43,295 nucleotides of DNA from Methanoregulaceae archaeon (GCA_028679315.1 JAJRBU010000116.1:1-43295); one strand, 5' to 3'; positions 25,936 through 35,488 are shown, numbered from the stretch's first letter. A program made the numbers and translations. The notes: generated from the letters alone by a model not told the origin.

Positions 25936-26928
25936 ATGATTAAGAAATATTATGAATCCGATGCAGATCTCTCGGTTTTCGATGGAAAACGTATTGCGGT
26001 GATAGGATACGGATCGCAGGGAAGAGGGCAGGCACTGAACCTGAAGGACAGCGGGCTTGACGTAATAATCGGGCTACGACAGGGAAAGAGTTGGGATCTT
26101 GCCAAAGCGGATGGATTCAAGGTATATCCTGTGCCTGACGCGGTAAAAATGGCACAGGTCGTCCAGATACTTCTCCCCGATGAAAGCCAGGGAGGGGTAT
26201 ACAAGACCGAGATCAGGCCTCACATGACCACCGGCAAATGCCTGATGTTCTCGCATGGATTCAATATTCATTTTGGACAGATCGTCCCACCCCCTGATGT
26301 TGATGTTATCATGGTGGCACCAAAAGGTCCCGGTGCACTGGTGAGGAGGATGTACGAGGAAGGAAAAGGCGTCCCTGCCCTTATTGCAGTCCATCAGAAT
26401 TATTCCGGTAATGCCCAGGCACTTGCTCTCGGATATGCGAAAGGAATTGGTGCCACCCGCGCGGTAGTACTGGAAACGAGCTTCCGCGAGGAGACTGAGA
26501 CTGATCTTTTCGGCGAACAGGCTGTGCTCTGCGGCGGTATGACCTCGCTTATCAAGGCCGGGTTCGAGACCCTTGTCGAGGCAGGGTATGCGCCGGAAAT
26601 GGCATATTTGGAAGTACTCCATGAGACCAAGTTGATCGTTGATCTCATTTACGAAGGAGGCTTCACGAAAATGCGGAATTCGATCTCGAATACCGCACAA
26701 TACGGAGATCTCACCCGTGGTCCAAGGGTTATCGGCCCGGAGAGCTACCTTGCCATGCAGGAGATACTGCGTGAAATCCAGACCGGGGAATTCGCTCGTG
26801 AGTGGATGCTCGAAAACATGGTCAACCGTCCGGTCTTCAATGCCCTGACAAAGGAGGACGAGGAACACCTCATAGAAGAAGTAGGAAAAGAAGTGCGTTC
26901 CCTTATGCCCCAGTTCCAGAAGAAGTAA
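25936..26928 (+). CDS. ilvC: Ketol-acid reductoisomerase
   Basis: The 330-residue class I enzyme performs the second common step of valine, leucine and isoleucine synthesis. The Rossmann motif is [17 protein letters not shown] (about 24-40). The short beta2-alphaB loop, [11 protein letters not shown], carries a Ser that in this family favours NADPH. Metal-binding acidic residues lie in the C-terminal knotted domain ([10 protein letters not shown], and [15 protein letters not shown]). It appears to be a single gene. The 286 bases downstream to purL hold no gene I recognise, only short palindromes such as AAAATCTGATTTT near 27126-27138. Confidence 0.97.
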   Translation: MIKKYYESDADLSVFDGKRIAVIGYGSQGRGQALNLKDSGLDVIIGLRQGKSWDLAKADGFKVYPVPDAVKMAQVVQILLPDESQGGVYKTEIRPHMTTGKCLMFSHGFNIHFGQIVPPPDVDVIMVAPKGPGALVRRMYEEGKGVPALIAVHQNYSGNAQALALGYAKGIGATRAVVLETSFREETETDLFGEQAVLCGGMTSLIKAGFETLVEAGYAPEMAYLEVLHETKLIVDLIYEGGFTKMRNSISNTAQYGDLTRGPRVIGPESYLAMQEILREIQTGEFAREWMLENMVNRPVFNALTKEDEEHLIEEVGKEVRSLMPQFQKK

Positions 26929-27214
26929 TCAGATCCTTCCTCCCCCTCTTTTCAAGCAATAAGCTTTCAAGGAATCAAAGAAACAGTGAGTAAAACAACG
27001 CAAATCTCTCTGTAAATGATATCGGTCTTCTCGGCTGGAACACAGGTAACAGGGAGGGATCATTTCGTCGATTAGTAAAGGTGACACCTTAAGAGAACCC
27101 CGGAAACGGAAAATGCTGGTTCATAAAATCTGATTTTACTGGTGAAACCGGCGCATTCTCTCTATCTTTCAGGAACTCCCCCTCCCCCCTCCTCACGAAA
27201 CTCATGGAAAATAT

Positions 27215-29293
27215 CTACCCCTTCATAATACGGGTAAACGAGGATAGAGCATACTCGACATGATCTTTTATAAGACTGACCTCCCCACCGGGATGCCGTA
27301 TCTCGAACCCTTCAGAGGTAACCTCGCCGATTGTTCGGTAATTGAAGCCCTTTAACGAGGATTCGTTGTCATACGCTATCAGAAATCTCCCATATGTCTC
27401 TGACAGGAGTGCGGGTAATGCAGGAACTTCAAGTTTCACACTCGCTCCTGGTAAAAAAGTTGCAAGAGCGGCTGCGAGACCTCCCTGCGAGATATCAGTT
27501 ACTGCGATGCACCTGTCAGACGTGGTGAGCGAACGGATTGCGCTCAGTATTGAGGGATCAGCTTTCGGCGGCGGCATCCCTCCACAGGAAAAGACCGCGT
27601 CAAGAACTGATCCACCAAAATGGGATCCTTCCTGCCCGCAGACTGCAAGACCCATCCCGGGTTTTGGTTTCACCGGATGGGTAACGGAGATACGGCCAAC
27701 CATTCCAATCGAAGGGGTGGGTATTATCCGCGTTAACATCTCATCGCTCTCATTATAGAGTGAGACGTTGCCTCCCACGACCGGAACCCCGATCGCCCGT
27801 GCCATGTCTCCCATACCCTTCACACATTCAGAGAGCTGCCAGTAGATATCGGGATGGACAGGGCTCGCAAAGTTCAGGCAGTTTACCATACAAAGCGGAT
27901 CGGCCGCAGTACATGCAAGGTTTGCTGCATTCTCGTATACTGCATTTGCCGTACCGTCATAGGGGGAAAGGAATATCTGTCTGGGATTGCACCCGCAGGA
28001 AAGGGCAAGACCCTGGGATTCTCCATCGAGACGTAATACAGCGGCATCGTGGAGGAGAGAGATCGTCCTTACCTGCACATCATGATCATATTGTTCGCTC
28101 ACCCAGGTCCGGTGTGCTACTTCGGGGTGGGAAAGAACCTGAAGGAGGAGATCATCGAGCGATCCGGAAGGAGGGCTGAATGGTTTCACTTCATTATAAG
28201 GCCGGCTCTCCCAGGTACATTCCGGTGCGTCGCCGCAGAGGAAGTGAATCGGGATATCAGCGACTGTTTTCCCGTGGAATTTCACGATATAACGGGGATC
28301 AGCGATCACCACCCCGATATCACTCCACTTGAGATCATACTTATCGGCAATACTGCCCATCAGGGATACATCGGATGCTGCCACCTCGATAAGCATCCGT
28401 TCCTGGGATTCGGCGAGCATGATCTCAACCGGCCGCATGTTGGTTTCGCGCTGATGTACCTGGTCAGCATGTATCAGGCCGCCAAACGTGCTGCACATCT
28501 CGCTCGAAGCCCCGGCAAGCCCGGCTGCTCCAAGGTCACGGCAGGAAAAGATCTTCCCCGTTTCTGCCATCTCGAGAATGGCCTCAATGAGAAGCTTCTC
28601 CGTGAACGGATCCCCTATCTGCACACTTGGGCGATCCTCAGCTTCTGAATCCTCAGACAAGTCCCGGGATGCAAATGACGCTCCGCCAAGGCCATCACGC
28701 CCTGTCGATGCCCCGATGAGAACAAGGTGGTTTCCTGGCTGTTTTACCCGCGCAGTGATGTATCGCTCGGGATGGACAATACCGACGCAGACCACGTTTA
28801 CCAGCGGATTGCCGTTGTAACTGCTGTCAAAAGCAAGATCTCCCCTTACTACGGGAACCCCGATACAATTTCCGTATCCCCCTATTCCCTCCACCACATG
28901 TTCAAGCAGATACCGGTTCTTCTCCTTCTCGAGCGGCCCAAAATACAATGGATCCATAAGAGCTATTGGCCGTGCACCCATCGAGAGGACATCACGAACG
29001 ATTCCCCCTACTCCTGTAGCCGCACCGTCATGCGGATCAACGTAACTCGGATGGTTATGGCTCTCCATCGAGATTGCAAGTGCCATCCGGTTGCTGAAAC
29101 GGACAATCGCCGCATCATCCCCCGGTCCGAGAATGACATCATCACCGCTGGTCGGGAGCGTTTTTAAGAGGCGCTTTGTTGAGCGGTAACTACAGTGTTC
29201 ACTCCAGAGATTTTCAAAACATGCAAGTTCGACATCGGTAGGTTCCCGGTTGAGGGTATTCCTGATGGTGGAAAGGTCGGCGGGCGACAGCAT
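27215..29293 (-). CDS. purL: Phosphoribosylformylglycinamidine synthase subunit PurL
   Basis: The 692-residue small-type PurL turns FGAR into FGAM in purine synthesis with ATP, using ammonia from PurQ and the bridging PurS, neither of which is in this window. Motifs are [18 protein letters not shown] near residues 25-42, [31 protein letters not shown] (around residue 75 onwards) and two AIRS-type repeats. I chose the ATG at 29293 ([22 protein letters not shown]) because it fits the family; an in-frame start 20 codons earlier exists. No clear Shine-Dalgarno is present. It is divergent from eIF2-beta. Confidence 0.97.
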   Translation of the reverse strand: MLSPADLSTIRNTLNREPTDVELACFENLWSEHCSYRSTKRLLKTLPTSGDDVILGPGDDAAIVRFSNRMALAISMESHNHPSYVDPHDGAATGVGGIVRDVLSMGARPIALMDPLYFGPLEKEKNRYLLEHVVEGIGGYGNCIGVPVVRGDLAFDSSYNGNPLVNVVCVGIVHPERYITARVKQPGNHLVLIGASTGRDGLGGASFASRDLSEDSEAEDRPSVQIGDPFTEKLLIEAILEMAETGKIFSCRDLGAAGLAGASSEMCSTFGGLIHADQVHQRETNMRPVEIMLAESQERMLIEVAASDVSLMGSIADKYDLKWSDIGVVIADPRYIVKFHGKTVADIPIHFLCGDAPECTWESRPYNEVKPFSPPSGSLDDLLLQVLSHPEVAHRTWVSEQYDHDVQVRTISLLHDAAVLRLDGESQGLALSCGCNPRQIFLSPYDGTANAVYENAANLACTAADPLCMVNCLNFASPVHPDIYWQLSECVKGMGDMARAIGVPVVGGNVSLYNESDEMLTRIIPTPSIGMVGRISVTHPVKPKPGMGLAVCGQEGSHFGGSVLDAVFSCGGMPPPKADPSILSAIRSLTTSDRCIAVTDISQGGLAAALATFLPGASVKLEVPALPALLSETYGRFLIAYDNESSLKGFNYRTIGEVTSEGFEIRHPGGEVSLIKDHVEYALSSFTRIMKG

Positions 29294-29393
29294 GGTGGTA
29301 GATGAGCTCTCTCTCTGAAACCATAAAGTTCCATCGCGTAAGGGAGGCGGCATGGTGGGGGTATTTAGGGGCTTGAAGGGAATATATAGTCAT

Positions 29394-30005
29394 ATGGTCG
29401 ATCCGTACGAGGCACTCCTCAAAAAAGCATATTCGAATGTGACCGAGCAGAGTGAATCCACAGACCGGTTCATCGTTCCTGAGGCCAAAGTCTACATTGA
29501 AGGAAAAACGACGATTCTTGAAAATTTTGCAGAAATAGCCGATGTGGTACGAAGGGATCAGGACCATCTCATGAAGTACCTGCTTGGTGAACTTGGCACT
29601 GCAGGAAAAATAGACGGAACGCGTGCTATCTTTAATGGAAAGTTCGAGTCATCCCTGATCAACGGGCTTGTCAAGGGATATGTTGATGATTATGTCATCT
29701 GTTCCGAATGCGGAAAACCCGATACACGTCTTGTAAAGGATGACCGGGTACTCCTGCTCCGCTGCGATGCCTGTGGCGGGCACCGGCCGGTGCGGAAGAG
29801 GAAAGCCCGCTCTGAGCCGGTGGGCAGCGATCTCCAGGAAGGACAGGAACTGGAGGTCGAAGTCCAGTCTGTGAGTAAACGTGGAGATGGTGTGGTGAGG
29901 ATGGGCCGGTACATCATGTATATCCCAAGAGGTAAGCCAGGACAGAAGGTAAAAATACGGATTTCCCGGATATCGGGCTCAATTGTTTTTACAGAACAGA
30001 TATAA
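29394..30005 (+). CDS. Translation initiation factor aIF2-beta with C-terminal TRAM domain
   Basis: The 203-residue protein has the aIF2-beta core: [21 protein letters not shown] (about 24-44), a helical alpha/beta domain, and a zinc ribbon CSECGKPDT...CDAC (about 103-124). A TRAM domain follows (about 148-200, [20 protein letters not shown] and on). aIF2 delivers initiator tRNA to the small subunit; TRAM binds RNA. The fusion occurs in related methanogens (recalled). I chose the ATG at 29394 ([16 protein letters not shown]). An ATG at 29352 would add 14 residues; a TATA-like CCATAAAG near 29319 could serve either. Confidence 0.93.
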   Translation: MVDPYEALLKKAYSNVTEQSESTDRFIVPEAKVYIEGKTTILENFAEIADVVRRDQDHLMKYLLGELGTAGKIDGTRAIFNGKFESSLINGLVKGYVDDYVICSECGKPDTRLVKDDRVLLLRCDACGGHRPVRKRKARSEPVGSDLQEGQELEVEVQSVSKRGDGVVRMGRYIMYIPRGKPGQKVKIRISRISGSIVFTEQI

Positions 30006-30021
30006 TCTTTTTCAGATGTTT

Positions 30022-30291
30022 CTATCGTTCCGGCATTTTCTCAAGAAGATCTGTGCAATATCCGGAAAGGCGGGCACAGGCGTCCTTGATCGCGGCGAGG
30101 GGATCACGGTCCCCTTTTGTGGTGACCAGCAGTTCAGGGTCTGAGAACTGGAATTTAATCAGATATCGGGCGACATCAACCCCTGGATCCATCAGGATCT
30201 CCTCAGTAAGGGCATTCATGTAAGTATGTCCTTCTCCTGAAATCACCAGACGTGCCTTATTCTTCTCAAGCTCAAGAATTTTGATATTCAT
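30022..30291 (-). CDS. rpoL: DNA-directed RNA polymerase subunit L (Rpo11)
   Basis: The 89-residue protein has the Rpo11/RPB11-like pattern: MNIKILELEKNKARLVISGE, then GEGHTYMNALTEEIL (about 19-33) and VARYLIKFQFSDPELLVTT (about 40-58). It pairs with subunit D in the RNA polymerase assembly platform. It converges on aIF2-beta with 16 bases between the stops. Confidence 0.95.
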   Translation of the reverse strand: MNIKILELEKNKARLVISGEGHTYMNALTEEILMDPGVDVARYLIKFQFSDPELLVTTKGDRDPLAAIKDACARLSGYCTDLLEKMPER

Positions 30292-30419
30292 CCCACCTAT
30301 TATTGAGAGATAAACTGGTATATAGGTATGTGTAGATCCACGAGAGAGAATATGAGGGTGTAGCGGTTTTGTGATATTATCGTGGTGGGTGTGTCACAGG
30401 TCTATACTCATGCCTATTC

Positions 30420-31139
30420 TTAAAAACAGAATACCTCTCCGTCTTTCCCGGTATGAGGGAGATCCCAGGGGATGGTATGGCTCATGTGGACACATCTGAA
30501 ATCTCCCACGTCAAGATTATCGGCAAGAGCGCAGGCTTCGTCGTAGTTCATATGCTTGGGGATATGTACGGGAGGTGGGACCAGCGCATCAACGAAAAGG
30601 AGGTCGGCGTTGGAAAACCAAGAAAGAGTATCTGCGGGGAGGTCTGCATTTGAATCAGAAGTAAATGCAATTTTTGTCTTTCCATCAGACAGAACAAGAC
30701 CATATGCCTCTACAGGAGGATGGTTAACCGGGACCAGGGTCACCCCAAGTCCGAACAGAGTGAAGGGGAAGTACGGATCTGCAGCATTTCGCTTGAAATT
30801 CAGAAATCTGAAAATATTCCCGCAATAGTCAAGGACATGTGGAGCAGCATAGACGGCGGGCATAGCCTGGACGCGGTAAAATTCACCAAAACCCATAAAA
30901 TGATCATAATGGCCATGGGTCCATATCACGGCATCAATATGTGGGGATCCATAGATCAACAGCTGTTGTCGCAGATCGGGAGAAGAGTCGATAAGGATGG
31001 TCCTCTCCCCATGTTCGACAAGAAAGGATGTCCTCAGCCGGTGAATTCCATATTCAAGAGCAAACGCACATCGCGGGCAGGAACACCCTACCTTCGGCGT
31101 CCCTACTGCATCCCCGGTCCCCAGAACCGTAATTTTCAT
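30420..31139 (-). CDS. MBL-fold metallohydrolase, PhnP-like
   Basis: The 239-residue protein has the metallo-beta-lactamase motif THGHYDH (about 74-80), an early Cys-rich GCSCPRC (about 18-24), SDS in the D-ligand position and a final HMSHTIPWD. It resembles PhnP and other phosphodiesterases acting on 1,2-cyclic phosphates or nucleotides (family knowledge); the substrate is unknown. The ATG at 31139 is one base from the AAA+ gene stop, so it is the last gene of the M24-M24-AAA-MBL set. A start ten codons upstream inside the AAA+ gene is less likely. Confidence 0.85.
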   Translation of the reverse strand: MKITVLGTGDAVGTPKVGCSCPRCAFALEYGIHRLRTSFLVEHGERTILIDSSPDLRQQLLIYGSPHIDAVIWTHGHYDHFMGFGEFYRVQAMPAVYAAPHVLDYCGNIFRFLNFKRNAADPYFPFTLFGLGVTLVPVNHPPVEAYGLVLSDGKTKIAFTSDSNADLPADTLSWFSNADLLFVDALVPPPVHIPKHMNYDEACALADNLDVGDFRCVHMSHTIPWDLPHTGKDGEVFCF

Positions 31140-31140
31140 C

Positions 31141-32463
31141 CTATAACCAGTTCTGGCGGCGCACTGCACCCCTGTTGCTTACGAGGATGATTCCGCGTTC
31201 GATATCACAGTCATTGATATGGGATCTGCCCTCGATCAGCGCTGAAAGCAGGGCTTCCTTGATCATAATCCTGAGATCGGCACCGGAGAACCCTTCTGTG
31301 GTATCGGCAATAAGTCCATAATCGCATTGGCAATCGATGGAGGCGGTGATATGTTTAAGTATCTGAATGCGCATCTCCCTTCCTGGAAGGGAAAATTCCA
31401 CAATCTCGTCAAAACGTCGCCATGCCGCTTCGTCTAGCAGCTGAGGATGGTTGGTTGCGCCTATCAGGAGTACTCCGTCCCGGATAAGGCTTATCCTGTC
31501 GATGTTTTTCAGGAGTGCATTTACTGCCCTCTTCATGGCACCATGATCATCGGTGACCCTGCTCTTGGCAACGAAATCGAATTCATCAATGAATAAAATG
31601 CAGGGTGCGATCTGCTTTGCAAATTCAAAGATCCTGTCGATGTTCTTTGAGGTCTCTCCAAGATACTGCGAGGTTACCATCGATATGCGAACCTCGATGA
31701 GGGGGAGATGCATCTCCCTGGACAATCCCAGGGCGAGGCTTGTCTTGCCCGTACCGGGAGGTCCGACAAACAGGAGTTTTCCCACTTCATGAATACCATG
31801 CCGTTGCAGGGTCTCCCGGTGTTGCCGCGCAATCTTGATCTTGCTGATGATCCGGATCTGCTCATCCGTGCAGACGAAATTTTCGAATTTCTGTTCAACC
31901 TCATCCGGGGCACTGATGATGACAAGGTCCAGCCCAGATTTGAGGGATTCATCTCCGGAGAGGATTGTGGCAACCTTCTTATCAAGGAATATGCGTGTAT
32001 CCTCGTATGGCGGATTCGCAGCTCTGACAAGTTTGTAGGAAGGCGCAGTGGTATCAACGGATCCAAGGTAGAATGCCAATGCCGGGTTACTGCCGGCAAG
32101 ATTGATTCCCCCTTTCCTTACAAACATCCGTGCAGCCGCTTCGAGGCTTGTCACATGGATACGTTGGCCAAAATCATCACACGTGATAACAGGGATTTTG
32201 GATAGCTTTGAACAGGCATCCTGAATACCGAGACTACGCTTGATCATGCCTTCGCTGACAGAGAGGGGGCGCTTTACCTCTCCTTCACCGTTAACACCAA
32301 ATAACATCCGGCATTCCGGGGTAAGGTCATTGATGTCAAGGTTCTGGTGCTGGTTGAATATCTCCGCAGTGAGCGCTACCTCAAGGAGCTTTAACGTCTC
32401 ATCCTCTGGGGACATCTCTGTAACGTATGATATTGGTGCCGTGTTTCCATAAGCATATCTCAA
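31141..32463 (-). CDS. AAA+ ATPase with a unique N-terminal domain
   Basis: The 440-residue protein has a single AAA+ module (about 205-435) in its C-terminal half: Walker A GPPGTGKTS (about 234-242), Walker B ILFIDEFD (about 289-296), sensor 1 GATNH (about 335-339) and tandem arginines AWRRFDE (about 348-353). It is closest to the FtsH/spastin/proteasome-ATPase class. The N-terminal 200 residues have no domain I recognise. I chose the TTG at 32463, which overlaps the map stop as TTGA; alternatives are GTG at 32481 and ATG at 32415. Its neighbours suggest it may unfold or remodel proteins for the two peptidases, which is inference. Confidence 0.85.
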   Translation of the reverse strand: MRYAYGNTAPISYVTEMSPEDETLKLLEVALTAEIFNQHQNLDINDLTPECRMLFGVNGEGEVKRPLSVSEGMIKRSLGIQDACSKLSKIPVITCDDFGQRIHVTSLEAAARMFVRKGGINLAGSNPALAFYLGSVDTTAPSYKLVRAANPPYEDTRIFLDKKVATILSGDESLKSGLDLVIISAPDEVEQKFENFVCTDEQIRIISKIKIARQHRETLQRHGIHEVGKLLFVGPPGTGKTSLALGLSREMHLPLIEVRISMVTSQYLGETSKNIDRIFEFAKQIAPCILFIDEFDFVAKSRVTDDHGAMKRAVNALLKNIDRISLIRDGVLLIGATNHPQLLDEAAWRRFDEIVEFSLPGREMRIQILKHITASIDCQCDYGLIADTTEGFSGADLRIMIKEALLSALIEGRSHINDCDIERGIILVSNRGAVRRQNWL

Positions 32464-33347
32464 GCAGTAGTCACAATACACCCATCACTGGTGACAATGA
32501 CGGTGTGCTCGTGCTGGGATACGAGTGAACCTGGCACATCAGAAAGGACAGGATAAGAGCGGACAATGCCCTGGTTGATCAGGCTTGCAAGTGCGAGATC
32601 CTGTTTCCCATCACCAACCCAGCGTCGCGCAAAAGGCATTCCATGTCGTTTTCTTACCGATTCAAGCAATTTACGAGCGGAAGGCAGCCGCACGGGCTTG
32701 ACTGCAGTCTGCTGAAAAATCTCTATGCGCCTCTTCTCGCTTACCCTCCCAGAGCCCGTACTGGCAAACGGCTCGATGGCGAATACCATCCCTTCCTCAA
32801 GGATAGCCCCCCCCTGATAGGAGATGTTTGGGATACTCGGGGGGGTATGGATCGAATACCTGGCAAGGCCATGACCCGTGAGGTTGGTAATGGGGTGATA
32901 TCCCCGTGCTTCGATCTCATGCTGGATTATTCTTCCAAGTGCTCCGGATGTAACCCCGGGTTTCACCATCTCTATGGCATTAGTGAGTGCGGCTTCTGAA
33001 GCTTCAAGGAGCAGCGCGTTATCTCCTAGGTCGATCGTCACAGCGGTGTCCGCGATATATCCTTCCAGGTGTACACCCAGGTCCAGTTTTACGACATCTC
33101 CTCCCGAGAATATTCGCTGTTCTTCAGATGAAGCCGTATCATGTGCCGCATCTTCGTTAAACGAGAGATTGAGAGGGAATGCCAGCCCGGCGCCTTGATC
33201 CTCAACCATCTGCTCGATGGACTCGACAATTTCAAGGACCTGGTTTCCAATCTTTATCAGGGAAGACCCTTTTTCCAGGACAGCAGATGCGATCTTCCCC
33301 GCGTCACAATAATATGAGAGAGCATCCTCATCGGGCATCATGTTCAT
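32460..33347 (-). CDS. map: Methionine aminopeptidase, type II
   Basis: The 295-residue M24A enzyme removes N-terminal methionine. Metal ligands are D89 (KLDLG), D100 (YIADTA), H159 (LTGHGLARYSIH), E192 (AIEPF) and a C-terminal Glu in SQHEHTVIV; H69 is the substrate-contact histidine. The helical insert of type II enzymes spans about 195-260. The ATG at 33347 overlaps the upstream peptidase gene by four bases (ATGA), and the stop overlaps the likely AAA+ start. Confidence 0.95.
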   Translation of the reverse strand: MNMMPDEDALSYYCDAGKIASAVLEKGSSLIKIGNQVLEIVESIEQMVEDQGAGLAFPLNLSFNEDAAHDTASSEEQRIFSGGDVVKLDLGVHLEGYIADTAVTIDLGDNALLLEASEAALTNAIEMVKPGVTSGALGRIIQHEIEARGYHPITNLTGHGLARYSIHTPPSIPNISYQGGAILEEGMVFAIEPFASTGSGRVSEKRRIEIFQQTAVKPVRLPSARKLLESVRKRHGMPFARRWVGDGKQDLALASLINQGIVRSYPVLSDVPGSLVSQHEHTVIVTSDGCIVTTA

Positions 33348-34471
33348 ACCACCAGCTCACGGGGAAAAACGGTAAAATCCCGATATCCTGTCCGCGTTAT
33401 TACCCCGATATCCTCAAGCCTTACCCCTCCTGTCGTTTCATAGTAGAGCCCGGGTTCATTGGTGACAACATTTCCCCTGCAGAGAGCATCCCCTCCCGGC
33501 CCAAGGGACGGGAGCTCGTGAACCTCAAGCCCTACCCCGTGCCCGAGATTATGAATGAATCCTTCACCCTTCGTTCCATATCCCTGGCTGGCAAAAAGGT
33601 CAACCACAGCCTGATGCACCTCCTCTCCGGATATTCCCGGTTTCATGATGGAGGCTGCAAGGTCCTGTGCAGCCTTCACGGCATCGAACATCTCGCTTAT
33701 CTCCAATGACGGTTCACCTTTTACCACCGTTCGTGCCATATCTGAGTAATAACCGGTGTGTTCATTCCTTGGAAAAATATCGATCACAATCGGCTCTCCT
33801 TCGCACAATGTCCCGGTGCCCTTGGTATGAGGTACCGCAGTATCTCTCCCACAGGAGAGGATCGTATCCTTTGCACTACATCCCCTATGCATCAGCAGGG
33901 TATGCATATCAGATCGGATTCGTTCGGATGTGAGAGGTTTGCCATCGAGCCAGAGCATGCTGTTCCGTGCTTTTGATCTACGGATACAATCAATTGCATG
34001 GAGCATCGCTTGTTCCGCCGAGCGCTGAACCTTCTCGATTATGGATACCTCAGAGCGGGACTTTTTTGCTCTCATCAACGGGACTGTCCCCCGGTCAATA
34101 ATCACCCCGTTCAATTGATCAAGGTGACAGCCAAGGGCGTAGGGGAGGTCTGGGGGGATGAGGACCTTCCCTCCTGCCAGGCCTCCCACCATCCTTGCGA
34201 GGGCTCTCCATCGGTCCTTCTCTTCTTCAAGTATCCCGAATAGTCCGGCATCAGCCCGTGTCATGACCATCGTGGCTGCCTCTTGCTGGGCACGGGTGTA
34301 TTCCATCTGGGAAACAATGATCCATCCGCGCTCCCCGACTTTTCGAATATATATGATTGGATCGGTAGTGATGAAACGGGTGAGGTATCGCATGTCGGCA
34401 TAATCCGATGAACCGGCCATCACATACGCTGATGCCCCGCTCTTTTTGAGTGCCCGATCGAGCGCGTCCAT
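33344..34471 (-). CDS. M24B peptidase, Xaa-Pro aminopeptidase/prolidase-like
   Basis: The 375-residue protein has a creatinase-type N-terminal domain (1-135) and a pita-bread catalytic domain. All five metal ligands are visible: D231, D244, H311, E339 and E353 (in VIDIFPRN, YYSDMART, LGHGVGLE, TNEPGLYY and RLEDIGV). This predicts cleavage of a residue before proline. The substrate could be dipeptides (prolidase) or longer peptides. It is first in a four-gene minus-strand set with overlapping ends. An inverted repeat lies in the divergent promoter region upstream. Confidence 0.9.
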   Translation of the reverse strand: MDALDRALKKSGASAYVMAGSSDYADMRYLTRFITTDPIIYIRKVGERGWIIVSQMEYTRAQQEAATMVMTRADAGLFGILEEEKDRWRALARMVGGLAGGKVLIPPDLPYALGCHLDQLNGVIIDRGTVPLMRAKKSRSEVSIIEKVQRSAEQAMLHAIDCIRRSKARNSMLWLDGKPLTSERIRSDMHTLLMHRGCSAKDTILSCGRDTAVPHTKGTGTLCEGEPIVIDIFPRNEHTGYYSDMARTVVKGEPSLEISEMFDAVKAAQDLAASIMKPGISGEEVHQAVVDLFASQGYGTKGEGFIHNLGHGVGLEVHELPSLGPGGDALCRGNVVTNEPGLYYETTGGVRLEDIGVITRTGYRDFTVFPRELVV

Positions 34472-34499
34472 ACCGATCCATTTTGATTCCGGACCACAA

Positions 34500-34521
34500 G
34501 TAGTTTTATCATAGAAACTAC
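34500..34521. repeat. Inverted repeat GTAGTTT-8-AAACTAC in a divergent promoter
   Basis: Perfect seven-base arms (34500-34506 and 34515-34521) enclose TATCATAG. The element lies between the M24B gene (ATG 34471, minus) and the small membrane protein gene (ATG 34531, plus). It overlaps TATA-like sequences on both strands, so it could act as an operator shared by both transcripts or simply reflect a symmetric promoter. Confidence 0.35.
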
Positions 34522-34530
34522 CTATGTGTA

Positions 34531-34758
34531 ATGGACCTGGCGACGAAAGAAAAGTTCAAATGGAAATTTTATCGTCTTGCGATAATGCTGAATATCATCA
34601 TTCTGCTCGTTGCCATTGGAATACTTGCATGGTTTTTGGTACCTGGAGTATATCGGATTCCTGTCATTCTGATTATTGCTCTCCTGGTTGGTGGACTAAC
34701 GATCTATTTCCAGGGTCAATACAGAAAAACCCGGGAATGGCTACATGACCAGGAGTAG
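34531..34758 (+). CDS. Small membrane protein with two transmembrane helices
   Basis: The 75-residue product has a basic start (MDLATKEKFKWKFYRL), two hydrophobic helices (about 17-37 and 43-60) and a charged tail (QYRKTREWLHDQE). I do not recognise the family. By the positive-inside rule both ends would face the cytoplasm. The start codon follows a TATA-like TTTTATCA by about 20 bases, which would give a leaderless message. It is 45 bases upstream of the winged-helix gene and could share its transcript. Confidence 0.65.
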   Translation: MDLATKEKFKWKFYRLAIMLNIIILLVAIGILAWFLVPGVYRIPVILIIALLVGGLTIYFQGQYRKTREWLHDQE

Positions 34759-34803
34759 ACAATCTATGACATAACAGAGTATTCTGTAATCCTCGGGGGA
34801 ATA

Positions 34804-35091
34804 ATGATCGAAAAAGTGAAGAGTGAAATTGAGCTGATGCAACGGCATATTGAAGTTCTGCGGACCGTTGTCGATCATGAACCGATTGGTATTATGAAAC
34901 TCTCCGAGATACTCGATCAGCCGTTTCATCGGATTCGATACTCGCTTCGTGTTCTGGAGCAGATGGGCTATATCCGAGCTTCACCTTCAGGCGCTGTGGC
35001 AACCGAACTCACCGCGGATCTCCTTGAACATCTCGATGAAGAGCTTGATGAAATGATGAGACTTCTCGAAGGAATGAAAAAAGCGCATTAG
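34804..35091 (+). CDS. Winged-helix DNA-binding protein, unknown target
   Basis: The 95-residue protein has an N-terminal helix, then a winged-helix pattern: GIMKLSEILDQPFHRIRYSL (about 29-48) followed by RVLEQMGYIRASPSGAVAT as the wing. The C-terminal helix is acidic (LLEHLDEELDEMMRLLEGMK) and could be a dimerisation coil. It is likely a small archaeal regulator. A GGGGGAAT ribosome-binding site precedes the ATG. It follows the small membrane protein gene by 45 bases. Confidence 0.75.
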   Translation: MIEKVKSEIELMQRHIEVLRTVVDHEPIGIMKLSEILDQPFHRIRYSLRVLEQMGYIRASPSGAVATELTADLLEHLDEELDEMMRLLEGMKKAH

Positions 35092-35162
35092 TCAGGCTCT
35101 TATGGGATGTAACGCTACTTTTAAAAGTATTTAGAAAGAATGTATTAAGGCACAGCATTTGT

Positions 35163-35235
35163 GCCGCCATAACTCAGTTGGTAGAGTGGCTGGCTGTTAA
35201 CCAGCATGTCACAGGTTCGAGTCCTGTTGGCGGCG
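35163..35235 (+). tRNA. tRNA-Asn (GTT)
   Basis: The acceptor stem GCCGCCA/TGGCGGC, anticodon stem GCTGG/CCAGC with loop CTGTTAA (anticodon GTT), and T arm ACAGG-TTCGAGT-CCTGT form a complete cloverleaf. CCA is not encoded. It precedes the next tRNA by 9 bases. Confidence 0.96.
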
Positions 35236-35244
35236 CTTCAATCT

Positions 35245-35319
35245 GGGCCCGTAGCTTAGTCCGGTAAGAGCGCCCGGCTCATAACCGGGCGGTCATGCGT
35301 TCAAATCGCATCGGGCCCA
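35245..35319 (+). tRNA. tRNA with CAT anticodon: elongator Met or Ile2
   Basis: The acceptor stem is GGGCCCG/CGGGCCC, the anticodon stem CCCGG/CCGGG holds loop CTCATAA, and the T arm is TGCGT-TCAAAT-GCA-like. CCA is not encoded. The initiator features (A1-U72 and three consecutive G-C pairs with G at 29-31) are missing. The acceptor sequence resembles archaeal tRNA-Ile, so this may be tRNA-Ile2, whose C34 becomes agmatidine and reads AUA. Elongator Met is the alternative. Confidence 0.9.
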
Positions 35320-35488
35320 TCTTCATTTTTTCTTACCTCGTCCTTGAATCAGCAGGAGAAAAAAATCATGGAATGGTTCTCAATCCCAGTAGTGAATCCC
35401 GGACCGGTCCCTTATAGAGCGATACCCGCTCAATGAGTATTTTGAATATACTCAAAAGATATCGTTTCCGAAAGCAGAGGATTCTTCT

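Noticed and set aside
26074-26868. A 264-codon minus-strand ORF opposite ilvC
   Set aside because: It is a shadow of ketol-acid reductoisomerase with no recognisable motif.
32464-32481. GTG start for the AAA+ gene at 32481
   Set aside because: It would overlap map by 22 bases; the TTG at 32463 gives a four-base overlap like its neighbours. It cannot be ruled out.
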